From Streptomyces griseomycini (lineage in GTDB: Bacteria > Actinomycetota > Actinomycetes > Streptomycetales > Streptomycetaceae): a stretch of DNA of 64,000 nt. The notes beneath the pieces are model-generated. The model saw nothing but the letters and a program-made list of their open reading frames with translations, was not told the origin of the DNA and made no database searches. The position numbers and the translations under genes are program-made. Location: the NCBI RefSeq assembly GCF_014203535.1, contig NZ_JACHJI010000014.1:62001-126000 (forward strand), read 5' to 3'. Every line of letters starts with the position of its first letter. The stretch's first letter is position 1. Below are positions 34,141 to 41,701 of this stretch, piece after piece.

Positions 34141-35346
34141 ATGGCCCGTCTCGCCCAGACCGCCGGTCTGACCGACGTCCAGCAGGAGATCCTCTCCACC
34201 GTCCGCGACTTCGTGGACAAGGAGATCATCCCGGTCGCGACCGAGCTGGAGCACCGCGACGAGTACCCGCAGCAGATCGTCGACGGGCTGAGGGAACTCG
34301 GCCTGTTCGGTCTGATGATCCCCGAGGAGTACGGGGGCCTGGGCGAGTCGTTGCTCACCTACGCGCTGTGCGTGGAGGAGATCGCCCGCGGGTGGATGTC
34401 GGTGTCCGGCATCATCAACACCCACTTCATCGTGGCGTACATGCTCAAGCAGCACGGCACGCAGGAGCAGAAGGACCACTTCCTGCCCCGTATGGCGGCC
34501 GGCGACGTCCGCGGCGCCTTCTCGATGTCGGAGCCGGGCCTGGGCTCCGACGTGTCGGCGATCACGTCCAAGGCGGTGCGGGACGGCGACGAGTACGTCC
34601 TGACCGGCCAGAAGATGTGGCTGACGAACGGCGGCACGTCGTCCCTGGTGGCCGTCCTGGTCAGGAGTGACGAGGGTCACCCCGAGGGCACCGCCCCGCA
34701 CAAGTCGATGACGACGTTCCTGGTGGAGAAGGAGCCGGGCTTCGGCGAGGTCCGCCCCGGCCTCACGATCCCCGGCAAGATCGACAAGATGGGCTACAAG
34801 GGCGTCGACACCACCGAGCTCATCATGGACGGCCTGCGCGTTCCCGCCGACCGGGTGCTCGGCGGGGTCACCGGCCGAGGTTTTTACCAAATGATGGACG
34901 GTGTCGAGGTCGGCCGGGTCAACGTGGCGGCGCGTGGCTGCGGTGTCGCCCAGCGTGCCTTCGAGCTCGGCGTCCGGTACGCCCAGCAGCGTCACACTTT
35001 CGGCAGGCCGATCGCCCAGCACCAGGCCATCCAGTTCAAGCTCGCCGAGATGGCTACCAAGGTGGAGGCCGCGCATGCGATGATGGTGAACGCAGCACGC
35101 AAAAAGGACTCCGGGGAGCGAAACGACCTCGAAGCAGGGATGGCGAAGTACCTCGCCTCCGAATACTGCAAGGAGGTCGTGGAGGACGCCTTCCGGATCC
35201 ACGGCGGCTACGGCTTCTCCAAGGAGTACGAGATCGAGCGCCTCTACCGGGAGGCCCCGATGCTGCTGATCGGTGAAGGCACCGCCGAGATCCAGAAAAT
35301 GATCATCGGTCGGCGACTGCTCGAAGAGTATCGATTCCAGGGCTGA
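34141..35346 (+). CDS. Acyl-CoA dehydrogenase (probable methylsuccinyl-CoA dehydrogenase)
   Basis: This 401-residue FAD flavoprotein contains AFSMSEPGLGSDVSAITSKA (FAD/substrate loop), YVLTGQKMWLTNGG and the C-terminal IHGGYGFSKEYEIERLYREAP with the catalytic Glu in LIGEGTAEIQK. It passes electrons to ETF. Position as the fifth ethylmalonyl-CoA gene indicates oxidation of (2S)-methylsuccinyl-CoA to mesaconyl-CoA. Rhodobacter's dedicated enzyme is, from memory, longer (about 550 residues), so this is the normal-length actinobacterial version. It is followed by an 11-bp inverted repeat. Confidence 0.9.
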   Translation: MARLAQTAGLTDVQQEILSTVRDFVDKEIIPVATELEHRDEYPQQIVDGLRELGLFGLMIPEEYGGLGESLLTYALCVEEIARGWMSVSGIINTHFIVAYMLKQHGTQEQKDHFLPRMAAGDVRGAFSMSEPGLGSDVSAITSKAVRDGDEYVLTGQKMWLTNGGTSSLVAVLVRSDEGHPEGTAPHKSMTTFLVEKEPGFGEVRPGLTIPGKIDKMGYKGVDTTELIMDGLRVPADRVLGGVTGRGFYQMMDGVEVGRVNVAARGCGVAQRAFELGVRYAQQRHTFGRPIAQHQAIQFKLAEMATKVEAAHAMMVNAARKKDSGERNDLEAGMAKYLASEYCKEVVEDAFRIHGGYGFSKEYEIERLYREAPMLLIGEGTAEIQKMIIGRRLLEEYRFQG

Positions 35347-35355
35347 CTTGTCCGG

Positions 35356-35396
35356 ATACGGGGTGTTTTCTTGGAGAAGAGGATCACACCCCGTAT
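35356..35396. terminator. Perfect 11-bp inverted repeat ending the ccr operon
   Basis: ATACGGGGTGT (35356-35366) and ACACCCCGTAT (35386-35396) are perfect arms with a 19-nt loop, starting 10 bp after the dehydrogenase stop. It is probably an operon end; the large loop means it could instead be an operator for psd. Confidence 0.6.
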
Positions 35397-35453
35397 GCAC
35401 TCTTCGGTCATCGACTCGGCTGCCTGGCTTACCCAGTTGCGGCCGAGAGCCGC

Positions 35454-35459
35454 TACGAT
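35454..35459 (+). promoter_or_regulatory. Probable -10 element for psd-pssA
   Basis: TACGAT matches the actinobacterial -10 consensus, 58 bp before the psd ATG and after the inverted repeat. No clear -35 is seen at standard spacing. Confidence 0.45.
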
Positions 35460-35517
35460 CGCCGGAAAGCCGCCGTCCCCCGCAAGTGCGCGGCATCATC
35501 CGCTACGAAGGTCATCC

Positions 35518-36174
35518 ATGCCCCACAGCCAAACCTCTGCACCTCGCGACAGCCTCGCCGGCGTACGCCTCGCGCGCGGGGCATCGCCGTGGCTCCTGCC
35601 GACCGTCGCCACCGCAGCCGTCAGCCTTCTGCGCGCCCGCCGCTCGGGTGCCGCCAAGGCCGTCGCCGTCCCCGCCACCGCCCTGGCGGCGGGGATGCTG
35701 TGGTTCTTCCGCGACCCCGAGCGCGAGATCGCCCAGGGCCGGGTCATCTCGCCCGCCGACGGTGTGGTGCAGAGCATCATGCCGTGGAAGGACGGCCGCA
35801 CCCGCGTCGCGATCTTCATGAGCCCGCTCAACGTCCACGTGAACCGGGCCCCGCTGTCCGGCACGGTGACGTCGGTCGAGCACGTCCCCGGTGGCTTCGT
35901 TCCCGCCTTCAACAAGGAGAGCGAGAACAACGAGCGCGTCGTGTGGCACTTCGACACCGAACTCGGCGACATCGAGATGATCCAGATCGCCGGTGCGGTG
36001 GCCCGCCGCATCGTCCCCTACGTGCCCCAGGGCACCAAGGTCGAGCAGGGCGAGCGGATCGGTCTCATCCGGTTCGGCTCGCGCGTCGACCTCTACCTGC
36101 CCGAGGGCGTGGAGGTCGCCGTCGAGGTCGGTCAGAAGACCGTGGCTGGGGTGACTCGCATTGACCGTGGTTGA
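35518..36174 (+). CDS. psd: Phosphatidylserine decarboxylase proenzyme
   Basis: This 218-residue proenzyme makes phosphatidylethanolamine from phosphatidylserine. A hydrophobic N-terminal segment (about 28-65) precedes FFRDPEREIAQGRVISPADGVVQSI. The central FMSPLNVHVNRAPLSGTV block and the C-terminal autocleavage site IRFGSRVD (cleavage between Gly and Ser to form the pyruvoyl group) are typical of the short type. The ATG has GAAGG upstream. Its 3' end overlaps the start of pssA by 14 bp. Confidence 0.95.
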   Translation: MPHSQTSAPRDSLAGVRLARGASPWLLPTVATAAVSLLRARRSGAAKAVAVPATALAAGMLWFFRDPEREIAQGRVISPADGVVQSIMPWKDGRTRVAIFMSPLNVHVNRAPLSGTVTSVEHVPGGFVPAFNKESENNERVVWHFDTELGDIEMIQIAGAVARRIVPYVPQGTKVEQGERIGLIRFGSRVDLYLPEGVEVAVEVGQKTVAGVTRIDRG

Positions 36175-37015
36175 TCCCGACACGCAGGCGGGCTGGGTGC
36201 CCGAGGCCGACGAGGCGGACGACGAGGAGGAGATGCCCCTCTCGCTCCGCCTGTCGATAGCGGACACCCTCACCCTCGGCAACGCCACCTGCGGCTTCAT
36301 GGCGGTGTACTTCACCACCACCGGCATCCTGATCCCGCACCTGCAGGGCAGCCAGGAGACCGGGATGGCCCGCCACAGCGCGGCCACCGCCGTCATCCTG
36401 ATGCTGTGCGCGGCGGTCTTCGACCTGTTCGACGGCCTGGTGGCGCGCAAGCTGCGCTCCTCGCCGATGGGCGCGGAGCTGGACAACCTGTCCGACCTGA
36501 TCAGCTTCGGCCTGGCGCCGGCGTACTTCGTCCTCGTCTACGGCATGGTCGCGGACGACGCGCACCAGAGAGTGGCCGCGGTCGGGGCGATCGTGGTGCT
36601 GCTGGCGGTGGTGCTGAGGCTGGCGAGATTCTCCTGCGTCACGGTGAAGGACGGCACCTTCCAGGGCATGCCGTCGCCGTTCGGCGCGCTGACCGTCGTC
36701 TCGATCGTGCTGCTGGAGCTCCCGTTCGCGGCGACGCTGCTGGCGATCCTGGGCACGGCGTGGCTGATGGTGAGCCGGGTGGAGTACCCCAAGCCGCGGG
36801 GTCGCCTCGCGGTGGCGATGCTCTCCTGGATCGTGCTCAGCATGGGCCTGCTGGCGGCCTGGGCGTTCGACGCCCCGAGCGGTCAGCTGCTGCTGCAGAC
36901 CGGTTGCGCGCTGCAGCTGGTGATGGGCGCGGTGATCCCGCTGTTCGCCACGGCGCGCCGGGTGAACAACTTCCGCGACAACCGCCGTGAGGCGCGGGCG
37001 GCGCAGTTGCCGTAG
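36161..37015 (+). CDS. pssA: CDP-diacylglycerol-serine O-phosphatidyltransferase
   Basis: This 284-residue integral membrane enzyme makes phosphatidylserine from CDP-diacylglycerol and serine. The CDP-alcohol phosphatidyltransferase signature DG-x2-AR-x8-G-x3-D-x3-D is complete in DGLVARKL...GAELDNLSD. About seven hydrophobic helices follow an acidic N-terminus (EADEADDEEEM). The start is a TTG inside psd, consistent with coupling; a later start would remove part of the acidic leader only. Together with psd it gives phosphatidylethanolamine. Confidence 0.94.
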   Translation: MTVVDPDTQAGWVPEADEADDEEEMPLSLRLSIADTLTLGNATCGFMAVYFTTTGILIPHLQGSQETGMARHSAATAVILMLCAAVFDLFDGLVARKLRSSPMGAELDNLSDLISFGLAPAYFVLVYGMVADDAHQRVAAVGAIVVLLAVVLRLARFSCVTVKDGTFQGMPSPFGALTVVSIVLLELPFAATLLAILGTAWLMVSRVEYPKPRGRLAVAMLSWIVLSMGLLAAWAFDAPSGQLLLQTGCALQLVMGAVIPLFATARRVNNFRDNRREARAAQLP

Positions 37016-37032
37016 CGGTGCTCGAACGGGCG

Positions 37033-37068
37033 GAAGGGCCCGGACCCGACATCGGGTCCGGGCCCTTC
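37033..37068. terminator. Long perfect hairpin after pssA
   Basis: The 17-bp perfect stem (37033-37049 with 37052-37068) is built around GGGCCCGGACCCG with a 2-nt centre. It lies 17 bp after the pssA stop. There is no U-run. It probably works in both directions between the convergent pssA and glycerate kinase genes. The remaining 37069-37265 shows nothing else. Confidence 0.85.
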
Positions 37069-37265
37069 GCTTGCCTGCGTGCCCGGTGCCGGTGCGGGCC
37101 TCGCCCGCCCGTCACCCGGCCCGGTCGGCTGAAAGGACGCCGTCGGGCCCGACCGGCCCGTCCGGCGGTCGAGGAGCACGCCCGTTCGGGGCCGGGAGCG
37201 GGGTCCGGGACGGCAGCCCCGGGGACGGGAAGGGAGAGGGCGGCAGGGCGAAGACCCCTCCCGCC

Positions 37266-38441
37266 TCAGCCCAGGAAGTCCCGCGCGATCCGCTCGGCCG
37301 TACGCTCCAGGATCGGCCCCGCGTCAGCGATGCACTTCGCCACGTCCGGCTCCAGGTCCGTCAGCGCGTACGCCCGCCGGATCCCCGCCCGCCCCAGTTC
37401 CTCCGGCGGCAGGGCGAGCCGCCCGCACACCGCGACGACCTCCTTGCCCGCCGCCCGGGCGGCCGCGGCGACGCCCGCCGGCGCCTTGCCGTGCAGGGTC
37501 TGCTGGTCCAGGGACCCCTCGCCGGTGATGACGAGATCGGCCCGCTCGAGCGCGGGCGCGAAGCCGAGCACGTCCAGCATGACCGCGATCCCGGGCCGGA
37601 AACCGGCCCCGAGCAGCAGCGCGCCGTAGCCGATGCCGCCCGCCGCGCCCGCACCCGACGAGACGGCGTACTCGGCGGCCACCGGCCCGACCGCCCCCTC
37701 CAGCACCTTCGCGAAGTGCGTGAGGGCCGCGTCCAGCCGCTCCACGTCCTGGGGGGAGGCGCCCTTCTGCGGGCCGTAGACCGCCGGGGCCCCCTTCGGG
37801 CCGGTCAGCGGATTGTCGACGTCGCTCGCGAGGATCAGCTCGACCTCGCCGAGGCGCGGGTCCAGACCGGACAGGTCGGCCGAGGCCAGCTCGGCGAGCC
37901 CGCCGCCGCCCGGGGCCACCGGCTCGCCGTCGGCCTTCAGGAACCGGGCGCCCAGCGCCGCCAGCATGCCCGCGCCGCCGTCCGTGGTGGCGCTGCCGCC
38001 GACCCCGAAGACGAGGGTGCGCGCGCCCGCGTCCAGCGCGGCCCGCAGCAGCTCACCGGAGCCGTACGTGGACGCCGTGAGCGGCGCGAGGACGCCGTCC
38101 GGCAGCCGTTGCAACCCGCTGGCCTCCGCCATCTCCACGACGGCGGTGTCACCGCGCAGCGCGTACGCCGCCGTCACCTCGTCGCCGAGCGGGCCCGCGA
38201 CCCGCACCTCCCGCCGTTCGAACCCGGCCGCGACGGCCGCGGCCACGGTGCCGTCACCGCCGTCGGCCACCGGCAGCGCCTCGACCACCAGGCCCGGTAC
38301 GATCCGGCGCAGCCCGGCCGACACCCGGTCGGCGACCTCCACGGCCGTCAGCGACCCCTTGAACTTGTCCGCGGCGACGAGCACCCGCCGTGCCGACTGC
38401 GTCGTACGAGTGCCGCCCACTGCAGCGTCCGCCACTTGCAT
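37266..38441 (-). CDS. glxK: Glycerate kinase (GlxK/GarK family)
   Basis: This 391-residue kinase phosphorylates D-glycerate, linking glyoxylate or serine metabolism to glycolysis. It shows RRVLVAADKFKGSLTAVEVA, LPVADGGDGTV, VFGVGGSATTDGGAGMLAALG and ADLVITGEGSLDQQT, all hallmarks of the type 2 glycerate kinase family. It is a single gene, convergent with pssA. Glyoxylate produced by the ethylmalonyl-CoA pathway is a plausible upstream source, but no glyoxylate carboligase or reductase gene is present here. Confidence 0.94.
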   Translation of the reverse strand: MQVADAAVGGTRTTQSARRVLVAADKFKGSLTAVEVADRVSAGLRRIVPGLVVEALPVADGGDGTVAAAVAAGFERREVRVAGPLGDEVTAAYALRGDTAVVEMAEASGLQRLPDGVLAPLTASTYGSGELLRAALDAGARTLVFGVGGSATTDGGAGMLAALGARFLKADGEPVAPGGGGLAELASADLSGLDPRLGEVELILASDVDNPLTGPKGAPAVYGPQKGASPQDVERLDAALTHFAKVLEGAVGPVAAEYAVSSGAGAAGGIGYGALLLGAGFRPGIAVMLDVLGFAPALERADLVITGEGSLDQQTLHGKAPAGVAAAARAAGKEVVAVCGRLALPPEELGRAGIRRAYALTDLEPDVAKCIADAGPILERTAERIARDFLG

Positions 38442-38601
38442 TCCCCTCGTTCTCCGGGCCTCGCGCGTGTCAAGGCCAGTCGCGCCGCTGCGACCTTAAC
38501 CGGCGGGCGCCGTCGCCGTCATGCCCCGCCCAGCCCGTGGAACGGCCGTGCGCCCGGTGCGGGGACGCGCGGTCGCGCCGGGATTCGGGTACACCGGATC
38601 C

Positions 38602-39675
38602 ATGACCGCTGTGGGCACGGAGTCGCGACTGGCCGACCGCATCCTCGGGGGCTGGACCGGCCGGATCGCGGGCAACATGCTCGGCAAGCCGGTGGAGCAG
38701 GGCGAGGTGTGGACGCGCGAGCGCATCGACCGCTACCTGCGGCGGGCGAACGCCCTGCCCCTCACCGACTACCTCCCCGAGCCGCTGAGCGAGAGCGAGG
38801 GCCTCGAGCTGCGCCCCGAGTGGCGGGCCTGCGTGCGGGGCCGCGTCCGCGGCAGCTGCCGCGACGACGACGTCGACTACGCGATCCTCGGCCTGGACCT
38901 GCTGGAGACCCACGGCTTCGGCTTCAGCACCGAGCAGGTGGGCGACCTGTGGCTGCTGCGGCTGCCGTACCTGCAGACCTTCACCGCGGAGCGGGCGGCG
39001 TACCGGAACCTCGCGAACGGCCTCAGGCCGCCGCTCACGGCCACCTACGACAACCCCTACCAGGAGTGGATCGGTGCCCTGATCCGGGCCGACATCCACG
39101 GCTGGACCTCGCCGGGCGCCCCGCGCCGCGCCGCCTCGCTGGCCCGCCGGGACGCGGTGCTGTCGCACACCGGGAACGGCGTGTACGGCGCGATGTGGGC
39201 GGCGGCGCTGATCTCGGCGGCGTTCACGGCGCCCACGGTGCGCCACGCGGTGGACGAGGCGCTGGCGGTGATCCCGGCGAGCAGCCGCCTCGCCCGCACC
39301 GTGCGCCGGGTGGCCTCCCTGCACGAGACCGGGCTGGCCTGGGAGGACACGCTCACGACGCTCACCGGGGAGACGGCGGGCCTCGGCTGGATCCACACGG
39401 TCCCGAACGCCGCCGTCCTCACCGCCGGGCTGCTGTACGGCGACGGCGACTTCACCCGCACCATCGCCCTGACCGTGCGCGGCGGCCTGGACACCGACTC
39501 CAACGGGGCGACGGCGGGCTCGGTGGCGGGCGTCCTGTGCGGCGCCCCGGCCATCCCGGGGCAGTGGAAGGACCCCCTGGCGGACACGGTGCGCAGCGCG
39601 GTCTTCGGCTTCGACGGGGTACGGATCAGCGAGCTGGCGGAGCGGACGCTGCGGCTGGCGCAGGCGGAGGTCTGA
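38602..39675 (+). CDS. ADP-ribosylglycohydrolase-family protein
   Basis: This 357-residue protein has the dinuclear Mg2+ ADP-ribosyl-acceptor hydrolase fold: WTGRIAGNMLGKPVEQGE at the N-terminus, the Asp cluster SCRDDDVDYAILGLDLLE and the late metal motif GGLDTDSNGATAGSVAGVL. It removes ADP-ribose from proteins or related compounds, or hydrolyses N-glycosidic bonds in this subfamily. TACACC six nucleotides before the ATG is a possible -10 of a leaderless transcript. It is followed by Nudix and Sir2 genes in the same direction. Confidence 0.9.
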   Translation: MTAVGTESRLADRILGGWTGRIAGNMLGKPVEQGEVWTRERIDRYLRRANALPLTDYLPEPLSESEGLELRPEWRACVRGRVRGSCRDDDVDYAILGLDLLETHGFGFSTEQVGDLWLLRLPYLQTFTAERAAYRNLANGLRPPLTATYDNPYQEWIGALIRADIHGWTSPGAPRRAASLARRDAVLSHTGNGVYGAMWAAALISAAFTAPTVRHAVDEALAVIPASSRLARTVRRVASLHETGLAWEDTLTTLTGETAGLGWIHTVPNAAVLTAGLLYGDGDFTRTIALTVRGGLDTDSNGATAGSVAGVLCGAPAIPGQWKDPLADTVRSAVFGFDGVRISELAERTLRLAQAEV

Positions 39676-39799
39676 GGTCCGAGCCCCCCGGCGTGTGCGC
39701 CGTCCGGTGCCGGTCACGGGACGGCGCGTGCCGCCGTGCGCCCTGGGTGCCGGGTTCCGTCCCCCCGGCGGCGCCCGGCGCCGCCGTTACCCTTCCCGC

Positions 39800-40303
39800 A
39801 TGACCACCACCCAGGACGCCCAGGACTTCGCCGCCTACCTCGCCTCCCTCCCCCGGGTCCTCGCCGGGGCCGCCGTGCTCCTCCGGGACGGAGAGGGGCG
39901 GGTGCTGCTCGTCGAGCCGAACTACCGGGAGGGGTGGGCGCTGCCCGGCGGCACGATCGAGTCGGACGACGGGGAGAGCCCGCGCGAGGGCGCCCGGCGC
40001 GAGACGGCCGAGGAGATCGGGCTGGACCGGGAGCCGGGCCGGCTGCTGGCGGTGGACTGGGTGCGCGGGCCGGGGCGACCTCCGCTGGTGGCGTACCTGT
40101 ACGACGGCGGGGTGCTCGGCGAGGAGGACCTCGCGGCGATCCGGCTGCAGGAGTCGGAGCTGCTGTCCTGGCGGCTGGTGCCGCGCGAGGAGCTGACCGA
40201 GTACCTTCCGGACTCCCTGGGCCGCCGGGTGCTGGCCGCGCTGGACGTCCTCGCCGACGGCTCGGGCACCGCGGAGCTGGAGGACGGCCACCGGGTGCAC
40301 TGA
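39800..40303 (+). CDS. Nudix hydrolase
   Basis: This 167-residue Nudix-fold protein has the box ending in REGARRETAEEIGL, so the REUxEE metal ligands are intact. The N-terminal half reads GGTIESDDGES, two residues longer than the usual GGxxExGE spacing. These enzymes hydrolyse nucleoside diphosphates linked to another moiety; ADP-ribose or NADH are plausible given the Sir2 and ADP-ribosylglycohydrolase neighbours. TACCCT (39788-39793) ends 6 nt before the ATG (leaderless). Confidence 0.9.
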   Translation: MTTTQDAQDFAAYLASLPRVLAGAAVLLRDGEGRVLLVEPNYREGWALPGGTIESDDGESPREGARRETAEEIGLDREPGRLLAVDWVRGPGRPPLVAYLYDGGVLGEEDLAAIRLQESELLSWRLVPREELTEYLPDSLGRRVLAALDVLADGSGTAELEDGHRVH

Positions 40304-40371
40304 CCCCGCGTCGGCCCCGTCCGCCGATATCCGCTCGCCGGGCCGGGGCCCGGCGGCCTACCCTCGGCCAC

Positions 40372-41109
40372 ATGAGCAAGCCCCTCGTCGCCCTCCTCAG
40401 CGGCGCCGGCGTCAGCACGGACTCCGGCATCCCGGACTACCGCGGGCCGAACGGACTGTGGCGCCGCGACCCCGAGGCCGAGAAGCTCGTGACGTACGAG
40501 TACTACATGGGCGACCCGGAGATCCGCCGCCGCTCCTGGCGGATGCGGCGCGAGAACCACGCGCTCGCCGCCGAGCCGAACGCCGCGCACCGGGCCGTGG
40601 CCGAGCTGGAGCGGTCCGGCGTGCCGGTGCGGGTGATCACGCAGAACGTGGACGGGCTGCACCAGCTCGCCGGGATGCCGGCCCGCAAGGTGATCGAACT
40701 GCACGGCACGGCACGGAGCGTGGTGTGCACGAGGTGCAGCGCGCGCAGCCCGATGGAGGACGCCCTCGCCCGCGTCGAGGCCGGCGAGGACGACCCGCCG
40801 TGCCGGGACTGCGGCGGCATCCTCAAGTCGGCGACGGTGATGTTCGGTGAGCGGCTGGACCCCGTGGTGCTCGGCGAGGCGCTGGCGATCAGCAAGGCCT
40901 GCACCGTGTTCGTCGCCGTCGGCACCAGCCTCCAGGTCCACCCCGCCGCCGGGCTCGCGGGCGTCGCCGCCGACCACGGCGCCCGGCTGATCGTCGTCAA
41001 CGCCGAGCCGACCCCGTACGACGACCGCGCCGACGAGGTCGTCCGCGAGCCGATCGGCACGGCGCTGCCCGGGCTGCTGCGCCGGCTGGCCGCCGAGGGC
41101 GCCTCCTGA
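40372..41109 (+). CDS. Sir2-family NAD-dependent protein deacylase
   Basis: This 245-residue sirtuin has the NAD motif LLSGAGVSTDSGIPDYRGPNGLW (in part), TQNVDGLHQLAG, the catalytic His H111 in ELHGT, the zinc cysteines C119, C122, C144 and C147, and the VGTSLQVHPAAGL end. It removes acyl groups from lysine using NAD+, yielding O-acyl-ADP-ribose and nicotinamide. TACCCT (40359-40364) lies 7 nt before the ATG (leaderless). It follows the Nudix gene by 68 bp, and its stop codon is inside a terminator hairpin. Confidence 0.94.
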   Translation: MSKPLVALLSGAGVSTDSGIPDYRGPNGLWRRDPEAEKLVTYEYYMGDPEIRRRSWRMRRENHALAAEPNAAHRAVAELERSGVPVRVITQNVDGLHQLAGMPARKVIELHGTARSVVCTRCSARSPMEDALARVEAGEDDPPCRDCGGILKSATVMFGERLDPVVLGEALAISKACTVFVAVGTSLQVHPAAGLAGVAADHGARLIVVNAEPTPYDDRADEVVREPIGTALPGLLRRLAAEGAS

Positions 41110-41128
41110 CCCCGCTCTCCGCGGGGTC
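41108..41128. terminator. Terminator hairpin overlapping the Sir2 stop codon
   Basis: Perfect 8-bp stem GACCCCGC (41108-41115) / GCGGGGTC (41121-41128) with a 5-nt loop. The first two bases are part of the TGA stop. It lies between convergent genes. Confidence 0.75.
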
Positions 41129-41187
41129 CCGGCACCCGGCCGGACGACCGGCGCGTACCCGCCCCGGGGCCCCACGGGCCGGCGGTC

Positions 41188-41670
41188 TCAGAACAGGGCC
41201 GTGCCCCGTTCGAAGTCCAGCAGGCGCCGCTTGCGGTCCAGGCCGCCGCCGTAGCCGGTGAGGCCGCCGGTCGCGCCGACGACGCGGTGGCAGGGGACGA
41301 CGATGCCGATCGGGTTGCGGCCGTTGGCCAGGCCGACCGCGCGGGAGGCCCTGGGGTTGCCGAGGGCGTCGGCGAGCTGGCCGTAGGAGCGGGTCTCGCC
41401 GTAGGGGATGCGCGTCAGCCGGTCCCAGACGCGGCGCTGGAACGGGGTGCCGTGCAGGCGCAGCTCGAGGGTGAACTCCTTCAGCTCGCCCGCGAAGTAG
41501 GCCTCCAGTTGTTCCCGCGCCTCGGCGAAGGGGGTGTCGTCGCGGTCGCCGAAGGTCTCCTCCGGGGGGCGGTGGCGCTGGTCGGTCATGTAGAGGCCGC
41601 ACAGGACGCCGTCGTCGGCGACGAGCGTCAGCGGGCCGTAGGGGCTGTCGGTCACGGTGTGCTGTTTCAT
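41188..41670 (-). CDS. ogt: Methylated-DNA-[protein]-cysteine S-methyltransferase
   Basis: This 160-residue suicide repair protein takes the alkyl group from O6-alkylguanine onto C127 in IVVPCHRVVGATGGLTGYGGGLDRK (in part). The upstream FQRRVWDRLTRIPYGETRSYGQLA helix-turn-helix has the Arg finger (NPRASRAVGLANGRNP). A GGGAG precedes the ATG. It is 31 bp downstream of ada-alkA on the same strand, forming an alkylation-repair operon. Confidence 0.95.
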   Translation of the reverse strand: MKQHTVTDSPYGPLTLVADDGVLCGLYMTDQRHRPPEETFGDRDDTPFAEAREQLEAYFAGELKEFTLELRLHGTPFQRRVWDRLTRIPYGETRSYGQLADALGNPRASRAVGLANGRNPIGIVVPCHRVVGATGGLTGYGGGLDRKRRLLDFERGTALF

Positions 41671-41701
41671 CGGCTGGCTCCCTGTGCTCGTACGGGTTTC
41701 C

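Noticed and set aside
33466-35499. Minus-strand open frame opposite the MaoC and acyl-CoA dehydrogenase genes
   Set aside because: The sense strand encodes complete, well-conserved enzymes; the antisense frame has Asp/His/Leu-rich nonsense composition.
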